From positions 186,001 to 250,000 of the forward strand of contig NZ_AKWX02000023.1 in assembly GCF_000306115.2 (NCBI RefSeq): DNA of 64,000 nucleotides, given 5' to 3'. Below, piece after piece: positions 44,596 through 53,835 of this stretch (its first letter is position 1; every line of letters starts with the position of its first letter). Under the pieces are notes generated by a model. The model had not been told where the DNA came from. It ran no database searches and saw only the letters and a list, made by a program, of their open reading frames with translations. Both the position numbers and the translations under genes were made by a program. This DNA comes from Leptospira wolffii serovar Khorat str. Khorat-H2 (lineage in GTDB: Bacteria; Spirochaetota; Leptospiria; Leptospirales; Leptospiraceae).

Positions 44596-45450
44596 CTATG
44601 CGTTTAATAATAAGGGTAATAGTCCCAATATAAAAACGCCTTCTCCTAGGATCCTATAGTTCTGAGAATCCCGGAATCGATCCGAGTATTTTAGAATCCC
44701 CCCCGGCACGGCACAGATGAGTGCGATCACGATAGAGGAAGAAACGGAAACACCCGGCGCAAACTTGCGCATTCCGGCTGCCAAGAGTAACGAGGTCAGA
44801 AATCCTAGCAAGGATAATCGAAGTGTCCATTCTTTTGCGAGTTCCGGAGAAAGCGCGCTCAGCAGATAAACCTGCCCCTCTTTCGCGTCTAGATCGGCCT
44901 CCATCAGGGAATTCATGACTAAGTTGAGTACGGTTCCAAGGAAGAATAGGAGCAATAGAACCGGAACGGCCCAGGACCTAAATCCTACGATCAGCAAGGG
45001 GCCGAACCATACACCTAACGTATAGATGAGGGCTACCGAGAACTCCTTGCCGAATCGCAAACGTCCCCAACGAGCGATTCCTAAATGTAAAAAGGCCAGA
45101 GCGGCCAGAATGGCTCCGCCGAGTAGCACGATTTCTCTTAGTAATAATAATGCAAGAGCGGCGCAAACCAAGGCTGCGACTGAGCAGGCGACTATGAGAG
45201 GCTTTCTATAGTCGTAGTGGAATTTGTGTCTCGGGTTCACGGAATCCGTTCCGGATTTTTGACCGTCCAGAAGATGGTCCAGGGTATAGATCACCCAAAC
45301 GCTTAAAGGTAGGAGGATCCACCAAGCGGGCTTCATTTTTGCTCCGGTAACGCTCGTCGCTAGCGCTCCCGAGCCGATGACTCCTAGGCAAATATCCAAA
45401 CTTAAAACATGAATATAGAACCAGGCACCTTTTTCTAAAACGATTCGCAT
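44596..45450 (-). CDS. UbiA-like polytopic membrane protein
   Basis: 284 residues with about eight hydrophobic helices. The loop VIYTLDHLLDGQKSG carries paired aspartates as in the first prenyl-diphosphate motif of UbiA prenyltransferases, and an Asp-rich loop appears later (NSLMEADLDAKEG). It could therefore be a divergent prenyltransferase. The motifs are weaker than in true UbiA proteins, so I keep it as UbiA-like. It is 27 bases downstream of the mechanosensitive channel gene on the same strand. Confidence 0.6.
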   Translation of the reverse strand: MRIVLEKGAWFYIHVLSLDICLGVIGSGALATSVTGAKMKPAWWILLPLSVWVIYTLDHLLDGQKSGTDSVNPRHKFHYDYRKPLIVACSVAALVCAALALLLLREIVLLGGAILAALAFLHLGIARWGRLRFGKEFSVALIYTLGVWFGPLLIVGFRSWAVPVLLLLFFLGTVLNLVMNSLMEADLDAKEGQVYLLSALSPELAKEWTLRLSLLGFLTSLLLAAGMRKFAPGVSVSSSIVIALICAVPGGILKYSDRFRDSQNYRILGEGVFILGLLPLLLNA

Positions 45451-45477
45451 GGCATTGTATCTCGGAAGGACCTTAGG

Positions 45478-46527
45478 TTACTCGCCTTCCTCTCCTTTGG
45501 TTTTGGGCGAAGATGAGGCGGTTACACGAATATCTTCGGATTGGAAGCGGGAGTGCAAGAATTTTATGAAGAGGGAACGGATCTTGTTCGAGTCCGTAAT
45601 ATGAAGAATTCTTACGTTTACCGATAAATCGATGTTAGACGAACCTATCGACTTGAAAAGAATCTCCGGATCTCCCTTCGGCGTCTGGTTCTTTCCATAA
45701 TACCGTTCCAACGAGGTCTTTGCGGTCTCGAGCAATAAGCTGGATAATCTTTCGGTATCCGTTCCCAAGGGCACGCTCAAATCGAAACCGGTCCATATGC
45801 CGGAATTCTGCAGACTGAAATTCGTGTAAGTGGTTTTGGACATCTTCGCGTTCGGTATAATGATCGTGCTTCCGTTTAATTTCTTTAGAGTGGTGGTTCT
45901 CCAATTGATGTCTTCCACTCTACCTTCCTCTCCTGTTTCTAAACAAATGTAATCGCCTACTCTTACCTTTTTCCCTAAAAGAACTCCCAAACCCGCAAAT
46001 AAATTCGATAAAGTCTCCTGTAATCCTAAGGCAAAAGCGAGACCTCCCACCCCCAATGCCGTCAAGGCGGGAGTCACCGAGATTCCGAGAGTCTGCAACG
46101 CCACTAACCCGCCGGTCAATAGGATGAGAATTCGGACGATATTATTCAGAATGGATGCTGAAGGAAGTAATCCTTCCGCCTTAGAGGAATATAAAGCGAA
46201 TGCTCCGGAGCCGATTCTTGCCAGGGAGAAAGTCATCAAGATGATCGCGAATACTTTCAGGTAGAGTAGGAAGTTTTCCTTGGATTCCTTATCCAGATCC
46301 GCGAAACGCAATGCGGCATAAACTCCGAATAGAAAGAAGGAAAACCGCACAAAGGAAAGAAGTGCCAGGTAGAGAGGATGCTTCTTGTCCAGTTTATCCT
46401 TGGTGAGAGCCTCTACAAGCCTGGGAACGATGAAACCACCGAATAAATAGCCTAAGAGCGTTCCGGAAAGAATGGACACGGTTCCTAGGATCCAGTTCCA
46501 ACCTAGTATCAATTTCAGCTCGTTCAT
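45478..46527 (-). CDS. MscS-family mechanosensitive ion channel
   Basis: 349 residues with four or five membrane helices. The pore-lining helix is Gly/Ala-rich (TALGVGGLAFALGLQETLSNLFAGL), followed by the MscS beta domain (KKVRVGDYICLETGEEGRVEDINWRTTTLKKLNGSTIIIPNAKM). Such channels release solutes upon osmotic downshock. I prefer ATG 46527 (MNELKLILG) over a TTG nine bases upstream. It is transcribed divergently from the cyclase operon. Confidence 0.9.
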   Translation of the reverse strand: MNELKLILGWNWILGTVSILSGTLLGYLFGGFIVPRLVEALTKDKLDKKHPLYLALLSFVRFSFFLFGVYAALRFADLDKESKENFLLYLKVFAIILMTFSLARIGSGAFALYSSKAEGLLPSASILNNIVRILILLTGGLVALQTLGISVTPALTALGVGGLAFALGLQETLSNLFAGLGVLLGKKVRVGDYICLETGEEGRVEDINWRTTTLKKLNGSTIIIPNAKMSKTTYTNFSLQNSGIWTGFDLSVPLGTDTERLSSLLLETAKTSLERYYGKNQTPKGDPEILFKSIGSSNIDLSVNVRILHITDSNKIRSLFIKFLHSRFQSEDIRVTASSSPKTKGEEGE

Positions 46528-46699
46528 ATGTTCCAAGCTTAGTCGGAGCGGAGAACTCGCAAAGGAAAATTGATGCGACTCGGATTATGTGGCAAAGAGA
46601 GGGCATTTTTTCGAAATCTCTCTCCTACTCGGATCCGAACCGAAAATAAAACGGATTTTGGAATGACAAAGGAATTCGTTTTCGGAGACTCCTATCCCC

Positions 46700-49033
46700 A
46701 TGCAAGAGGGAAGCGGCTCGAATCAAATCTTGGAATTTCCCTTGGATGAAAAGATCTCGGTTTACGCGCGAAAATTTTCGCCGGAGACGGGAGAATTGGA
46801 TATCTGGATGGAGGAAATCCATACCCGAGGAATCCAAGAGGTGATCTTTTGGGGGAGCCAGGAAGATGCGCATCGTTGGAGGTCCAACGCAAAATTTCCC
46901 GTCTTCGTACGGGCTCTCAAAGAGGACAAGATTTCGATTTCCACGCTAGACGGAGAGAAATTCAGAGCCTCTTCGGATTCTGTACGCAAATTGGAGAAAT
47001 TTCTCCGCTCCAAATCCCATCCGATTCTTCTCATGTATTCGGGATTGGAAGAAGAGCCTTTATCGGATTTACTCGAGAAAAGTTTTCCTAAGGAAACTCC
47101 CGCACTTCAGACTTACACTCCTTATTCTCCCAAGATTTCTCCGGAAAAACAAAGACCCAAGAAAGCGGAAAGTATAGGCGGCAATCATTCCGAGGATTTC
47201 AAGGCCTCTCGTATCACGATTCGAGTCAAACTGCTTGCGATCGTAAGCGCGATCGTAGTGCTTAGCATGGGATTCATGATCGGAATCGCCACAAATCTTT
47301 TCCGTAACTATACGGTTTCTTTAATACAAGAATACAACCTAAGTCTTGCTCGTCTCACCGGCTTGCAGGTGGGAATTCGAGTCAGAGAGCTTTCCCAAAA
47401 ATCGGCGGACTTCTTCGACTCATTCAATCAAACTCCTTCTCAAGGGTCGGATCTGAGAAAGATTCCGGCTCCCGCTTTTATCTCCTCGTTCTTTTTTTCC
47501 CAACCCAAGGTTTTAGCCTGGGGAAAATATTCGGGAGGAGATTCCATTCTGTTTTTGAACCCGAGATTTTTGAGGGACCTGAGAAAAGACGAGGAGGAGA
47601 TCCGCCACTTATGGGCCTCGATTTCGAAAGAAGATAAGGAGAAAATATTCTCCTCGGATTCCGAAATTCTTCAGCTAACAAATATTAGTTCTAAATTCGG
47701 ATTTCCTGCCGTTCTATTTAAGGAGAAGGAAATAAAAGGAAAAGGCTTCGGATTCTTCCTCATCTCTCCCCAAGACCTTTGGGAATCGGCGAGATCCGCT
47801 TTGCAAACGGAATTATTCGCGATTTGGGTGGTGGACTCTCGGGGTAGACTCGTAGCGCATACGGAAGAATCGGAGACCTTATCGGACAAGGATTACTCCA
47901 GAAATCCTTTAGTACAGTTCCTACTTAGAAATCCGGCGGATAACGGATCCCAGACCTCCGTTTTCGAAGGCAAGGAGACGTTAGGATCCTTCCAACAATT
48001 GGAAGACGGCAATCTGGCAGTAGTCTCCTCCATTGAGGCGGATAAGGCCTTCGAAGCTGTGTACAGAATCAGAAGGCAGAATTTCTATATTCTCGTCTCC
48101 GTACTATCCGTGGCATTTTTAGTCGTCTTCCTCTTCTCCCGAACTCTTACCGTTCCCATTATCAATCTACTCAGCGCCACCAGGCAAATCGAAAGAGGGC
48201 ATTACAAGGTAGCCATACGACCCGTGACTCGGGACGAGGTGGGTGTGCTTACAAATTCCTTCCTTAAAATGGCTCATGGACTGGAAGAAAGGGAAAAGAT
48301 CAAGGATACGTTCGGAAAATTCGTGAACAAGGAAATCGCCGAACGCGCGTTAGCCGGAGATATGTCTTTGGGCGGAGTTACCAAGGATGTGGCCGTATTC
48401 TTCTCCGACCTTAGGAATTTTACCGGAATGTCCGAGAAACTCAAGCCGAGCGAGGTGGTGGAGTTTCTGAATGCCTACTTCACCGAAATGGTGGAATGTA
48501 TCTACCTCACGGAAGGGATCGTGGATAAGTTCATCGGAGACGCGATCATGGCTCATTGGGGCGCCTTGTATTCGGACGGAAACGACACTAGAAACGCGGT
48601 GAATGCGGCTTTACTTATGAGAAACGCTCTTTTGGAATTTAATCGGATCGGGTTGGAGATCGGCAGGCCCCAGGCAAGATTCGGTTGCGGAATCAATACC
48701 GGCCCGGTGGTCGTGGGACAGATAGGATCCGAGAAAAAGCTGGAGTTCACGGTCATCGGGGATGCGGTCAATCTCGCATCCAGGATAGAATATCTTACCA
48801 AGGAATTCGGAACGGATATATTGGTTTCGGATTCTTCCTACCAGCAAGTAAAAGACCATTACAGATTCGAAATGTTGCCCAAGGTTTGGATCCGAGGTAA
48901 GGAGGAGCCGCAACAATTATACGCCGTTTTAGGTTGGTTGGAGGATCCAGATTGCCCCAAGGATCTGAAAGAAGTCCGCAGAATCTGCGGCATCGCCGAA
49001 CCGGAATCCCCTTCTAAAGCCATCGCACATTAG
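46700..49033 (+). CDS. Membrane class III adenylate/guanylate cyclase with HAMP domain
   Basis: 777 residues. A cytoplasmic-looking N-terminal part of about 170 residues precedes TM1 (about 177-197). An extracytoplasmic sensor region follows, then TM2 (about 460-480), a HAMP linker, and a class III cyclase domain (about 555-745). Metal aspartates are in VAVFFSDLRNFTG and DKFIGDAIMAHWG. The substrate- and transition-state-binding stretch is KKLEFTVIGDAVNLASRIEYL. It makes cAMP or cGMP; the Lys favours adenine. First gene of a four-gene operon with FecR-like, FN3-like and DUF1554 proteins, all envelope-directed. Confidence 0.9.
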   Translation: MQEGSGSNQILEFPLDEKISVYARKFSPETGELDIWMEEIHTRGIQEVIFWGSQEDAHRWRSNAKFPVFVRALKEDKISISTLDGEKFRASSDSVRKLEKFLRSKSHPILLMYSGLEEEPLSDLLEKSFPKETPALQTYTPYSPKISPEKQRPKKAESIGGNHSEDFKASRITIRVKLLAIVSAIVVLSMGFMIGIATNLFRNYTVSLIQEYNLSLARLTGLQVGIRVRELSQKSADFFDSFNQTPSQGSDLRKIPAPAFISSFFFSQPKVLAWGKYSGGDSILFLNPRFLRDLRKDEEEIRHLWASISKEDKEKIFSSDSEILQLTNISSKFGFPAVLFKEKEIKGKGFGFFLISPQDLWESARSALQTELFAIWVVDSRGRLVAHTEESETLSDKDYSRNPLVQFLLRNPADNGSQTSVFEGKETLGSFQQLEDGNLAVVSSIEADKAFEAVYRIRRQNFYILVSVLSVAFLVVFLFSRTLTVPIINLLSATRQIERGHYKVAIRPVTRDEVGVLTNSFLKMAHGLEEREKIKDTFGKFVNKEIAERALAGDMSLGGVTKDVAVFFSDLRNFTGMSEKLKPSEVVEFLNAYFTEMVECIYLTEGIVDKFIGDAIMAHWGALYSDGNDTRNAVNAALLMRNALLEFNRIGLEIGRPQARFGCGINTGPVVVGQIGSEKKLEFTVIGDAVNLASRIEYLTKEFGTDILVSDSSYQQVKDHYRFEMLPKVWIRGKEEPQQLYAVLGWLEDPDCPKDLKEVRRICGIAEPESPSKAIAH

Positions 49034-49042
49034 GAAAACGAA

Positions 49043-50551
49043 ATGGATTGGAGGACATATAAAAGGGAGTTGCAAGTCGGAGCGTTTTGCTTCGCCGTCT
49101 TAGGGGTATCACTGTACTTATTGTATTTCGAATCCCGTTCCGGGAACGGTTCCGGTAAGGAGATGATGGGAACGGTTTCCTTCCGATACAAGACCGCCCA
49201 AAGAAAATTCCCGGATAGAATGCTTTGGGAGGATCTCGATCAAGGCATGCCGGTCTACGACAGGGACTCCATTCGTACGGACGAATCCTCGGAGGCCATA
49301 GTATTCCTAAAATCCGGAACCAGGATAGAATTGGATCCCCAGTCTATGGTGGTTCTGCAATTGAAGGAGAGTCGGGAAAATCTGGATCTAAACGAAGGGA
49401 ATATTCTCGTGGAAAGCGGGAAGAAAGTTCTATCCGTAATCGCCGGAACCGTAGGACTGGAAGCCAAATTGGGTTCCCGCTTCCAAGTTACTAGAGAAGG
49501 AGATCAAACCAGAGTGGAGGTCCAACACGGAGAGTTGGACTGGAACGAAGGAGGTTCCACGAAACTCACATTGGGCGAAAAGGAAACCGCATTGGACGGG
49601 GAGAAAGTTTCCAAGAATTGGAATCTTGTATCTCCCGAGGACTCGTATCGGTATTTCCCGAACGAACCCAAGCAGAATGTGGAGTTTCGTTGGGAAGGAG
49701 GAGAAGAGGGCACTCTCGAGATTTCCACCAAGAGGGATTTCAGCTCCAAGTTTTTCAAAAGATCGTTTAGGGAAGGCAACCATAAGCAACCCTTCGAGGA
49801 AGGAATCTATTTTTGGAGAGTGGTTTCCAAGGACGGCCACAGAATATCGGAGGTTAGGAAATTCAGAGTATTACCGAATTCTCCCGTCCAGTTGCATTAT
49901 CCTAAAAAGGATCTGGTCCAGGAAGATAGAACCGTTTCCTTCTCTTGGGCCAAGCAGAAGATCGCTAGCGGCTACAAATTGCAGATTTCGACGGATCCGA
50001 ATTTTTCCTCGTTTGCCGAGACACAACTATTTCGAACGAATTTTTCCCTTACCCTGGAACCGGGGCCTTACTATTGGAGAGTGCAATCTTATACAAATCT
50101 TCCGGGTACGGAAGCATTGTCCGAGACTCGAAAATTCTCCATCGTTTCCGCCCAGAAGAGCGCCGTTTCGGATAAGGCGACACCGACTCAGGAGGGAAAC
50201 TTAGATAATTCGGAATTGTCCCTGGAATATCCTAAGAATGCGTCCGTTGTGGATATGACCGGTAAAGAAAGTCTTTCCTTCCGCTGGAAAATGTCCGCCA
50301 AACAGAAACAAACGGAATGGAAATTCCGTCTCTTCTTAAAGAAGGGGTCGGGAGAAGAATTGATCTTCGAAAAGAAAACGAAAGGCGATCGTTTTTCTTT
50401 TCGCGATTTAGAAAAGCTGGATGTAGGAACCTTCCGCTGGTCCGTAGAATCCGAATCCGACCCGAATTTAAAAACGCAAGCTGAATTCAGAATCCAACTC
50501 AGGGAAGAGTTGGAGGCCCCGGAAACCAAATCTAGCGGCGCCCGCCCTTAA
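49043..50551 (+). CDS. FecR-domain membrane-anchored protein with FN3-like repeats
   Basis: 502 residues. An N-terminal membrane anchor (LQVGAFCFAVLGVSLYLLYF) is followed by a FecR-type domain (ESSEAIVFLKSGTRIELDPQSMVVLQL...GNILVESGKKVLSVIAGTVGLEAKLGSRFQV). Three repeated strand units of the type VEFRWEGGEEGTLEISTKRDFS, FYFWRVVSKDGH and FRWSVESE then look like fibronectin-III or Y_Y_Y modules. It probably binds an envelope ligand. It follows the cyclase by 9 bases and precedes the next gene by 9 bases, so co-expression is near certain. Confidence 0.82.
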   Translation: MDWRTYKRELQVGAFCFAVLGVSLYLLYFESRSGNGSGKEMMGTVSFRYKTAQRKFPDRMLWEDLDQGMPVYDRDSIRTDESSEAIVFLKSGTRIELDPQSMVVLQLKESRENLDLNEGNILVESGKKVLSVIAGTVGLEAKLGSRFQVTREGDQTRVEVQHGELDWNEGGSTKLTLGEKETALDGEKVSKNWNLVSPEDSYRYFPNEPKQNVEFRWEGGEEGTLEISTKRDFSSKFFKRSFREGNHKQPFEEGIYFWRVVSKDGHRISEVRKFRVLPNSPVQLHYPKKDLVQEDRTVSFSWAKQKIASGYKLQISTDPNFSSFAETQLFRTNFSLTLEPGPYYWRVQSYTNLPGTEALSETRKFSIVSAQKSAVSDKATPTQEGNLDNSELSLEYPKNASVVDMTGKESLSFRWKMSAKQKQTEWKFRLFLKKGSGEELIFEKKTKGDRFSFRDLEKLDVGTFRWSVESESDPNLKTQAEFRIQLREELEAPETKSSGARP

Positions 50552-50560
50552 GGAGAAGAC

Positions 50561-51385
50561 ATGGCTCGTCCTTCGGAAAGAATTCATAGAATTCTACTTT
50601 CTATGATTCTAATATTCCTCTCTTTTACCTCCGAAATCTTCGCGGAAGGAAGGACATTCATATATTATATAGAATGGAAGGAAGTGAAAGGTAGCCGTGG
50701 CTATGTGGTGGAGGTGAGGAAAAACGAGCCTCCCCAGGATATGATCTTAGAGAAGAAGGTACTGGAAAACGAAATCGAATTCAGATTGGATGCGGGAACC
50801 TACGAGTATCGTATCGCCGCACTGAATCGTTTCGGCAAACCTTCTTCCTACACTCAATGGACTTTATTCAAAGTGGAACAGGATAGACCGAAGGCGGTGG
50901 CTCTTGCGGAAAAGCAGGAAGCGGCGCCCAAATCCAAATCCTCCTTCGTTTGGATTCCCGGAACCGGATTCTATTCCAAAGATGAAAAATGGAAGGCATA
51001 CGGAGTTTGGTTTTGGCTCGGGACTCTGGCCTATCTGGGAAATTCGGAAAGAGAAGCGGGGAATCGTCTCGCCTCCAAGCCTTTGAACGATCCGGCAAAC
51101 ATAGGACTTCTCGCCATTCAGATTCCGACTCCTCTGACATTTTACCTTTGGCAGGCGAGAGCCGGGGATAAGCAGGAATACGACCAGCACCAGAATAACC
51201 AGGCGATCATAGGCGGTCTGGCCTTATTGAGCGTAATCGGTTCTCTTTGGTGGGAAAATAAACTTCCCGCGGGAGATGCGATTTACGTCCGCATGAAGCC
51301 CGACGCATCCGGCCTTATCCAAGCGACTTCGAATCTAGGAGTTTCCAAAAGCCGTTGGGAAATCCAATATACCAGGAGTTTTTAA
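50561..51385 (+). CDS. Exported protein with FN3-like domain
   Basis: 274 residues. A signal peptide (LLSMILIFLSFTSEIFAEG) precedes one FN3-like unit (YYIEWKEVKGSRGYVVEVR...YEYRIAALNRFGKPSSY). A linker and a C-terminal region with two or three hydrophobic stretches (GVWFWLGTLAYLG, IGLLAIQIPTPLTFYL, AIIGGLALLSVIGSLWW) follow. It could be a membrane-embedded partner of the FecR-like protein in the same operon. A strong AAGGAGAAG ribosome binding site precedes the ATG. Confidence 0.72.
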   Translation: MARPSERIHRILLSMILIFLSFTSEIFAEGRTFIYYIEWKEVKGSRGYVVEVRKNEPPQDMILEKKVLENEIEFRLDAGTYEYRIAALNRFGKPSSYTQWTLFKVEQDRPKAVALAEKQEAAPKSKSSFVWIPGTGFYSKDEKWKAYGVWFWLGTLAYLGNSEREAGNRLASKPLNDPANIGLLAIQIPTPLTFYLWQARAGDKQEYDQHQNNQAIIGGLALLSVIGSLWWENKLPAGDAIYVRMKPDASGLIQATSNLGVSKSRWEIQYTRSF

Positions 51386-51398
51386 GGAGAATAAGAGC

Positions 51399-52007
51399 AT
51401 GAAAACGCGCATTTATCAGTTTTTTAGAATATTCTTCCTGGGTGTCGGGATCTCTTTGTTTTCTTACTGCTCCAAGCCTTTTCCGAATTCAGATTTCTTA
51501 CTCTTACTAGGCCTTGCGATTCCTGGCCAATATCTATTCGTGACCTCCTCTTCGTATAGCGGTGATTTGGGAGGAATTGCCGGTGCCGACTTGAAATGCC
51601 AATCGGCAAAATTGGCAGATGGCGCCGATCTTCCCGGTCTACCTTTGGAATACCAGGCCTTACTTGCGGGTCCCGGTAGAGCGCCGGGAGGAGCCGGCTG
51701 GCCACTTTCTGCGAACACGAGTTATTTTGCCATGACTCCGGCGAACACTCTGATCTTTCATACCACCTCGGGAGCGCTTCCCGTAATTCCTCTGGATTCG
51801 GGAATTCCCGGTAGTTCTCTCAATTACTGGACCGGATTGGATGGTGTCTTGGCGGCCGGAGCCAACTGCAACGGTTGGATGGATTCTACCGTTGCTTTCG
51901 ATGCCGAATACGGAGTCTCGGGAGATACAAGTATCGGTGCCTTTAACCAAGGATTCGCAAATCCTTGTGATACACCGAATATGCGTCTTCTTTGCGTTAG
52001 AAATTAA
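51399..52007 (+). CDS. DUF1554-type lipoprotein
   Basis: 202 residues. The signal peptide ends in the lipobox SLFSYC. The mature part has the DUF1554 pattern (YLFVTSSSYSGDLGGIAGADLKCQ, then CNGWMDSTVAFDAEYG and a final MRLLCVRN), with paired cysteines. This domain is widespread among Leptospira lipoproteins and resembles collagen/C-type-lectin-like folds; it may bind host or matrix ligands. Last gene of the cyclase operon. The strong AAGGAG ribosome binding site supports good expression. It converges on the response regulator gene with a 4-base overlap of the 3' ends. Confidence 0.85.
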   Translation: MKTRIYQFFRIFFLGVGISLFSYCSKPFPNSDFLLLLGLAIPGQYLFVTSSSYSGDLGGIAGADLKCQSAKLADGADLPGLPLEYQALLAGPGRAPGGAGWPLSANTSYFAMTPANTLIFHTTSGALPVIPLDSGIPGSSLNYWTGLDGVLAAGANCNGWMDSTVAFDAEYGVSGDTSIGAFNQGFANPCDTPNMRLLCVRN

Positions 52008-52678
52008 CTTTCTACGATTCCCGCTCGGATCGCATAAACTACCAAGTCTGCGACCTTATGTAGATCCAATTTCTTCATGATATTGGCTCTATGCACTTTT
52101 ACAGTAGCAGGGGAGATATGAAGAAGCTTCCCTATCTTCTCGTTGGAATTTCCTTCCGAGATCAATTTCAGGATTTGTCTTTCCCGATCGGATAATACGG
52201 AGAATACCGAAGGACCTTCTTCCGGTTGGTCTCCCGTTTTTTTGCGGCCGATCCCGGAAAGTACGCGCGTGGCGATTCTGGGACTGAGATAGGTTTCCTT
52301 TCTTCTGACAGCATCGATCGCACGTAAAAGATCCTCGCCCGCATCGTCTTTCAGAACGTATCCGTTGATTCCCAGATCCACTAGCTTTTGGATGTATTCT
52401 TCGTTATCGTGTCTGGAGAGAATGATGACTTGCACCTTGGGATAATATCTTTTGACTCCCTTGACGAGATCGATTCCGCTGACTCCGGGCATGGAGATAT
52501 CGGTAATCAGAATATCCGGCTCCAATTTACCGATCTCGTCTAATGCCTGTTCGGCGTTTCCGTTTTCGCCGATGATTTCCAGATCGCTTTGACCGGAAAT
52601 GATCAATCTGAGACCTTCCCTGAGAATGGCGTGGTCGTCCACGAGATAAAGTTTGCAAACAGCCGGTTGAGAGTTCAT
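52004..52678 (-). CDS. NarL/FixJ-family response regulator
   Basis: 224 residues: receiver domain with acidic pocket LVDDH, phospho-acceptor D60 in ILITDISMPG, and the conserved Lys in GYVLKDDAG. A LuxR-type helix-turn-helix lies at the C-terminus (LSDRERQILKLISEGNSNEKIGKLLHISPATVKVHRANIMKKL). Its start overlaps the upstream kinase gene by 4 bases, so the two form a cognate pair. Target genes are unknown. Confidence 0.92.
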   Translation of the reverse strand: MNSQPAVCKLYLVDDHAILREGLRLIISGQSDLEIIGENGNAEQALDEIGKLEPDILITDISMPGVSGIDLVKGVKRYYPKVQVIILSRHDNEEYIQKLVDLGINGYVLKDDAGEDLLRAIDAVRRKETYLSPRIATRVLSGIGRKKTGDQPEEGPSVFSVLSDRERQILKLISEGNSNEKIGKLLHISPATVKVHRANIMKKLDLHKVADLVVYAIRAGIVES

Positions 52679-53724
52679 GGTTTCTCCTTGGAACGTTTCT
52701 TTAAAGGAATTCTAATGACATATTGGGTTCCCTTTCCCGGTTCGGATTCCAGAAATAGGGTGCCGTTTAAATCTTCGGTTCTTCTACGGATATTCTCCAA
52801 CCCGTATCCTGTAGATTTTATTCTAGCCTCTTTTTCTTTAAATCCTTTTCCGTTGTCTTTTGCGGAAACGACGAGGGTCTCCTTTTCGGAGAAAATTTTC
52901 AGCTCCACTTTATTTGCCTGGGAATGCTTCAGAATATTTGCGCAGATTTCCTGCAGGATCCGATACACTTGATTTTGCACGAGCTGGGGAATCTTTTCCG
53001 GGACCTTGTATTCGGATTTCACTTTGATTTTCTGTAAAGGAAAGATTTGATTCGCTAAAGAATTGAAAGCTGCCTCCAACCCGAGTTCTTTCAAAGAAGA
53101 AGGCTGTAGGTTCGTGTAGATTTCCCGCAGTTCCTGGCTCGCGCGGTCGATCAATCCCAATCCGGCGGCAAAGGATTGAGGATGTTCCTTCTCCGACTTC
53201 TGGTAAGCTTGGAAATGTAATTTTGCGGCGAGAATCAACTGTCCGACTCCGTCGTGCAATTCCCTTGCGAGTCTGGACCTTTCCTCTTCCTGGGAGGCCA
53301 GTACCTGAGTGTGAAGAGTCGCCACCTTCTTCTCTAACTTTTTATTCTCTGTGATATTCTTCAGAATCATCCCCAGGTTATTTCGGAAACGGAAGATGGA
53401 ATATCCGTAGGACTTGGATCCTTTTCTGAATTCCTGGTTTTGGAGCCTGGTCTTTCTGGCTTTTTGTAGATTTTCCCTGAGGTTCGCTTCTTCTTTGGAA
53501 TCCAATTTGATTAAGGAGAATAGATTCTTGCCTATCGGACTTTGGAAGCGGAGGCGAAATTCCTTCTTAAAGGAAGCGTTTGCAAATCGCACGATATTAT
53601 TTTGGTCCAAGGCGACGATGGGGGAGATTTCCTCCACCAATGCGGGAAAATACAAGGAGGCTTGTTCTTTTTCGGAATTTGTCGCAGGTTGACGATTGTC
53701 TTTACGTTTCAAAATTCCGGCCAC
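52675..53724 (-). CDS. HisKA_3-type sensor histidine kinase with PAS domain
   Basis: 349 residues with no membrane segment. A PAS-like domain (about 30-120) is followed by a coiled coil and a HisKA_3 dimerisation domain with the phospho-His in ARELHDGVGQLILAAKLHF near residue 156. An HATPase domain then has N-box-like NILKHSQANKVE, VVSAKDNGKGFKEK and GYGLENIRRRTED. It probably reads a cytoplasmic signal and phosphorylates the adjacent NarL-type regulator. The start appears to be GTG at 53724. Confidence 0.88.
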   Translation of the reverse strand: MAGILKRKDNRQPATNSEKEQASLYFPALVEEISPIVALDQNNIVRFANASFKKEFRLRFQSPIGKNLFSLIKLDSKEEANLRENLQKARKTRLQNQEFRKGSKSYGYSIFRFRNNLGMILKNITENKKLEKKVATLHTQVLASQEEERSRLARELHDGVGQLILAAKLHFQAYQKSEKEHPQSFAAGLGLIDRASQELREIYTNLQPSSLKELGLEAAFNSLANQIFPLQKIKVKSEYKVPEKIPQLVQNQVYRILQEICANILKHSQANKVELKIFSEKETLVVSAKDNGKGFKEKEARIKSTGYGLENIRRRTEDLNGTLFLESEPGKGTQYVIRIPLKKRSKEKP

Positions 53725-53762
53725 AAGGATCAGGATATAATCCTATTTGTGTCCGGAAAAGG

Positions 53763-53800
53763 AAAAAAACCCCTCCCCTCGGCCGAATGAGGGAAGGGGG
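53763..53800 (-). terminator. Rho-independent terminator of lruC
   Basis: On the minus strand, a GC-rich imperfect stem (CCCCCTTCCCTC with GAGGGGAGGGG) around an 8-base loop is followed by seven T's. It separates the end of the LruC gene at 53836 from the kinase start at 53724. Confidence 0.75.
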
Positions 53801-53835
53801 AAGGTTGCTTTTACTCTTTCAGGAGTCCCAATAAA

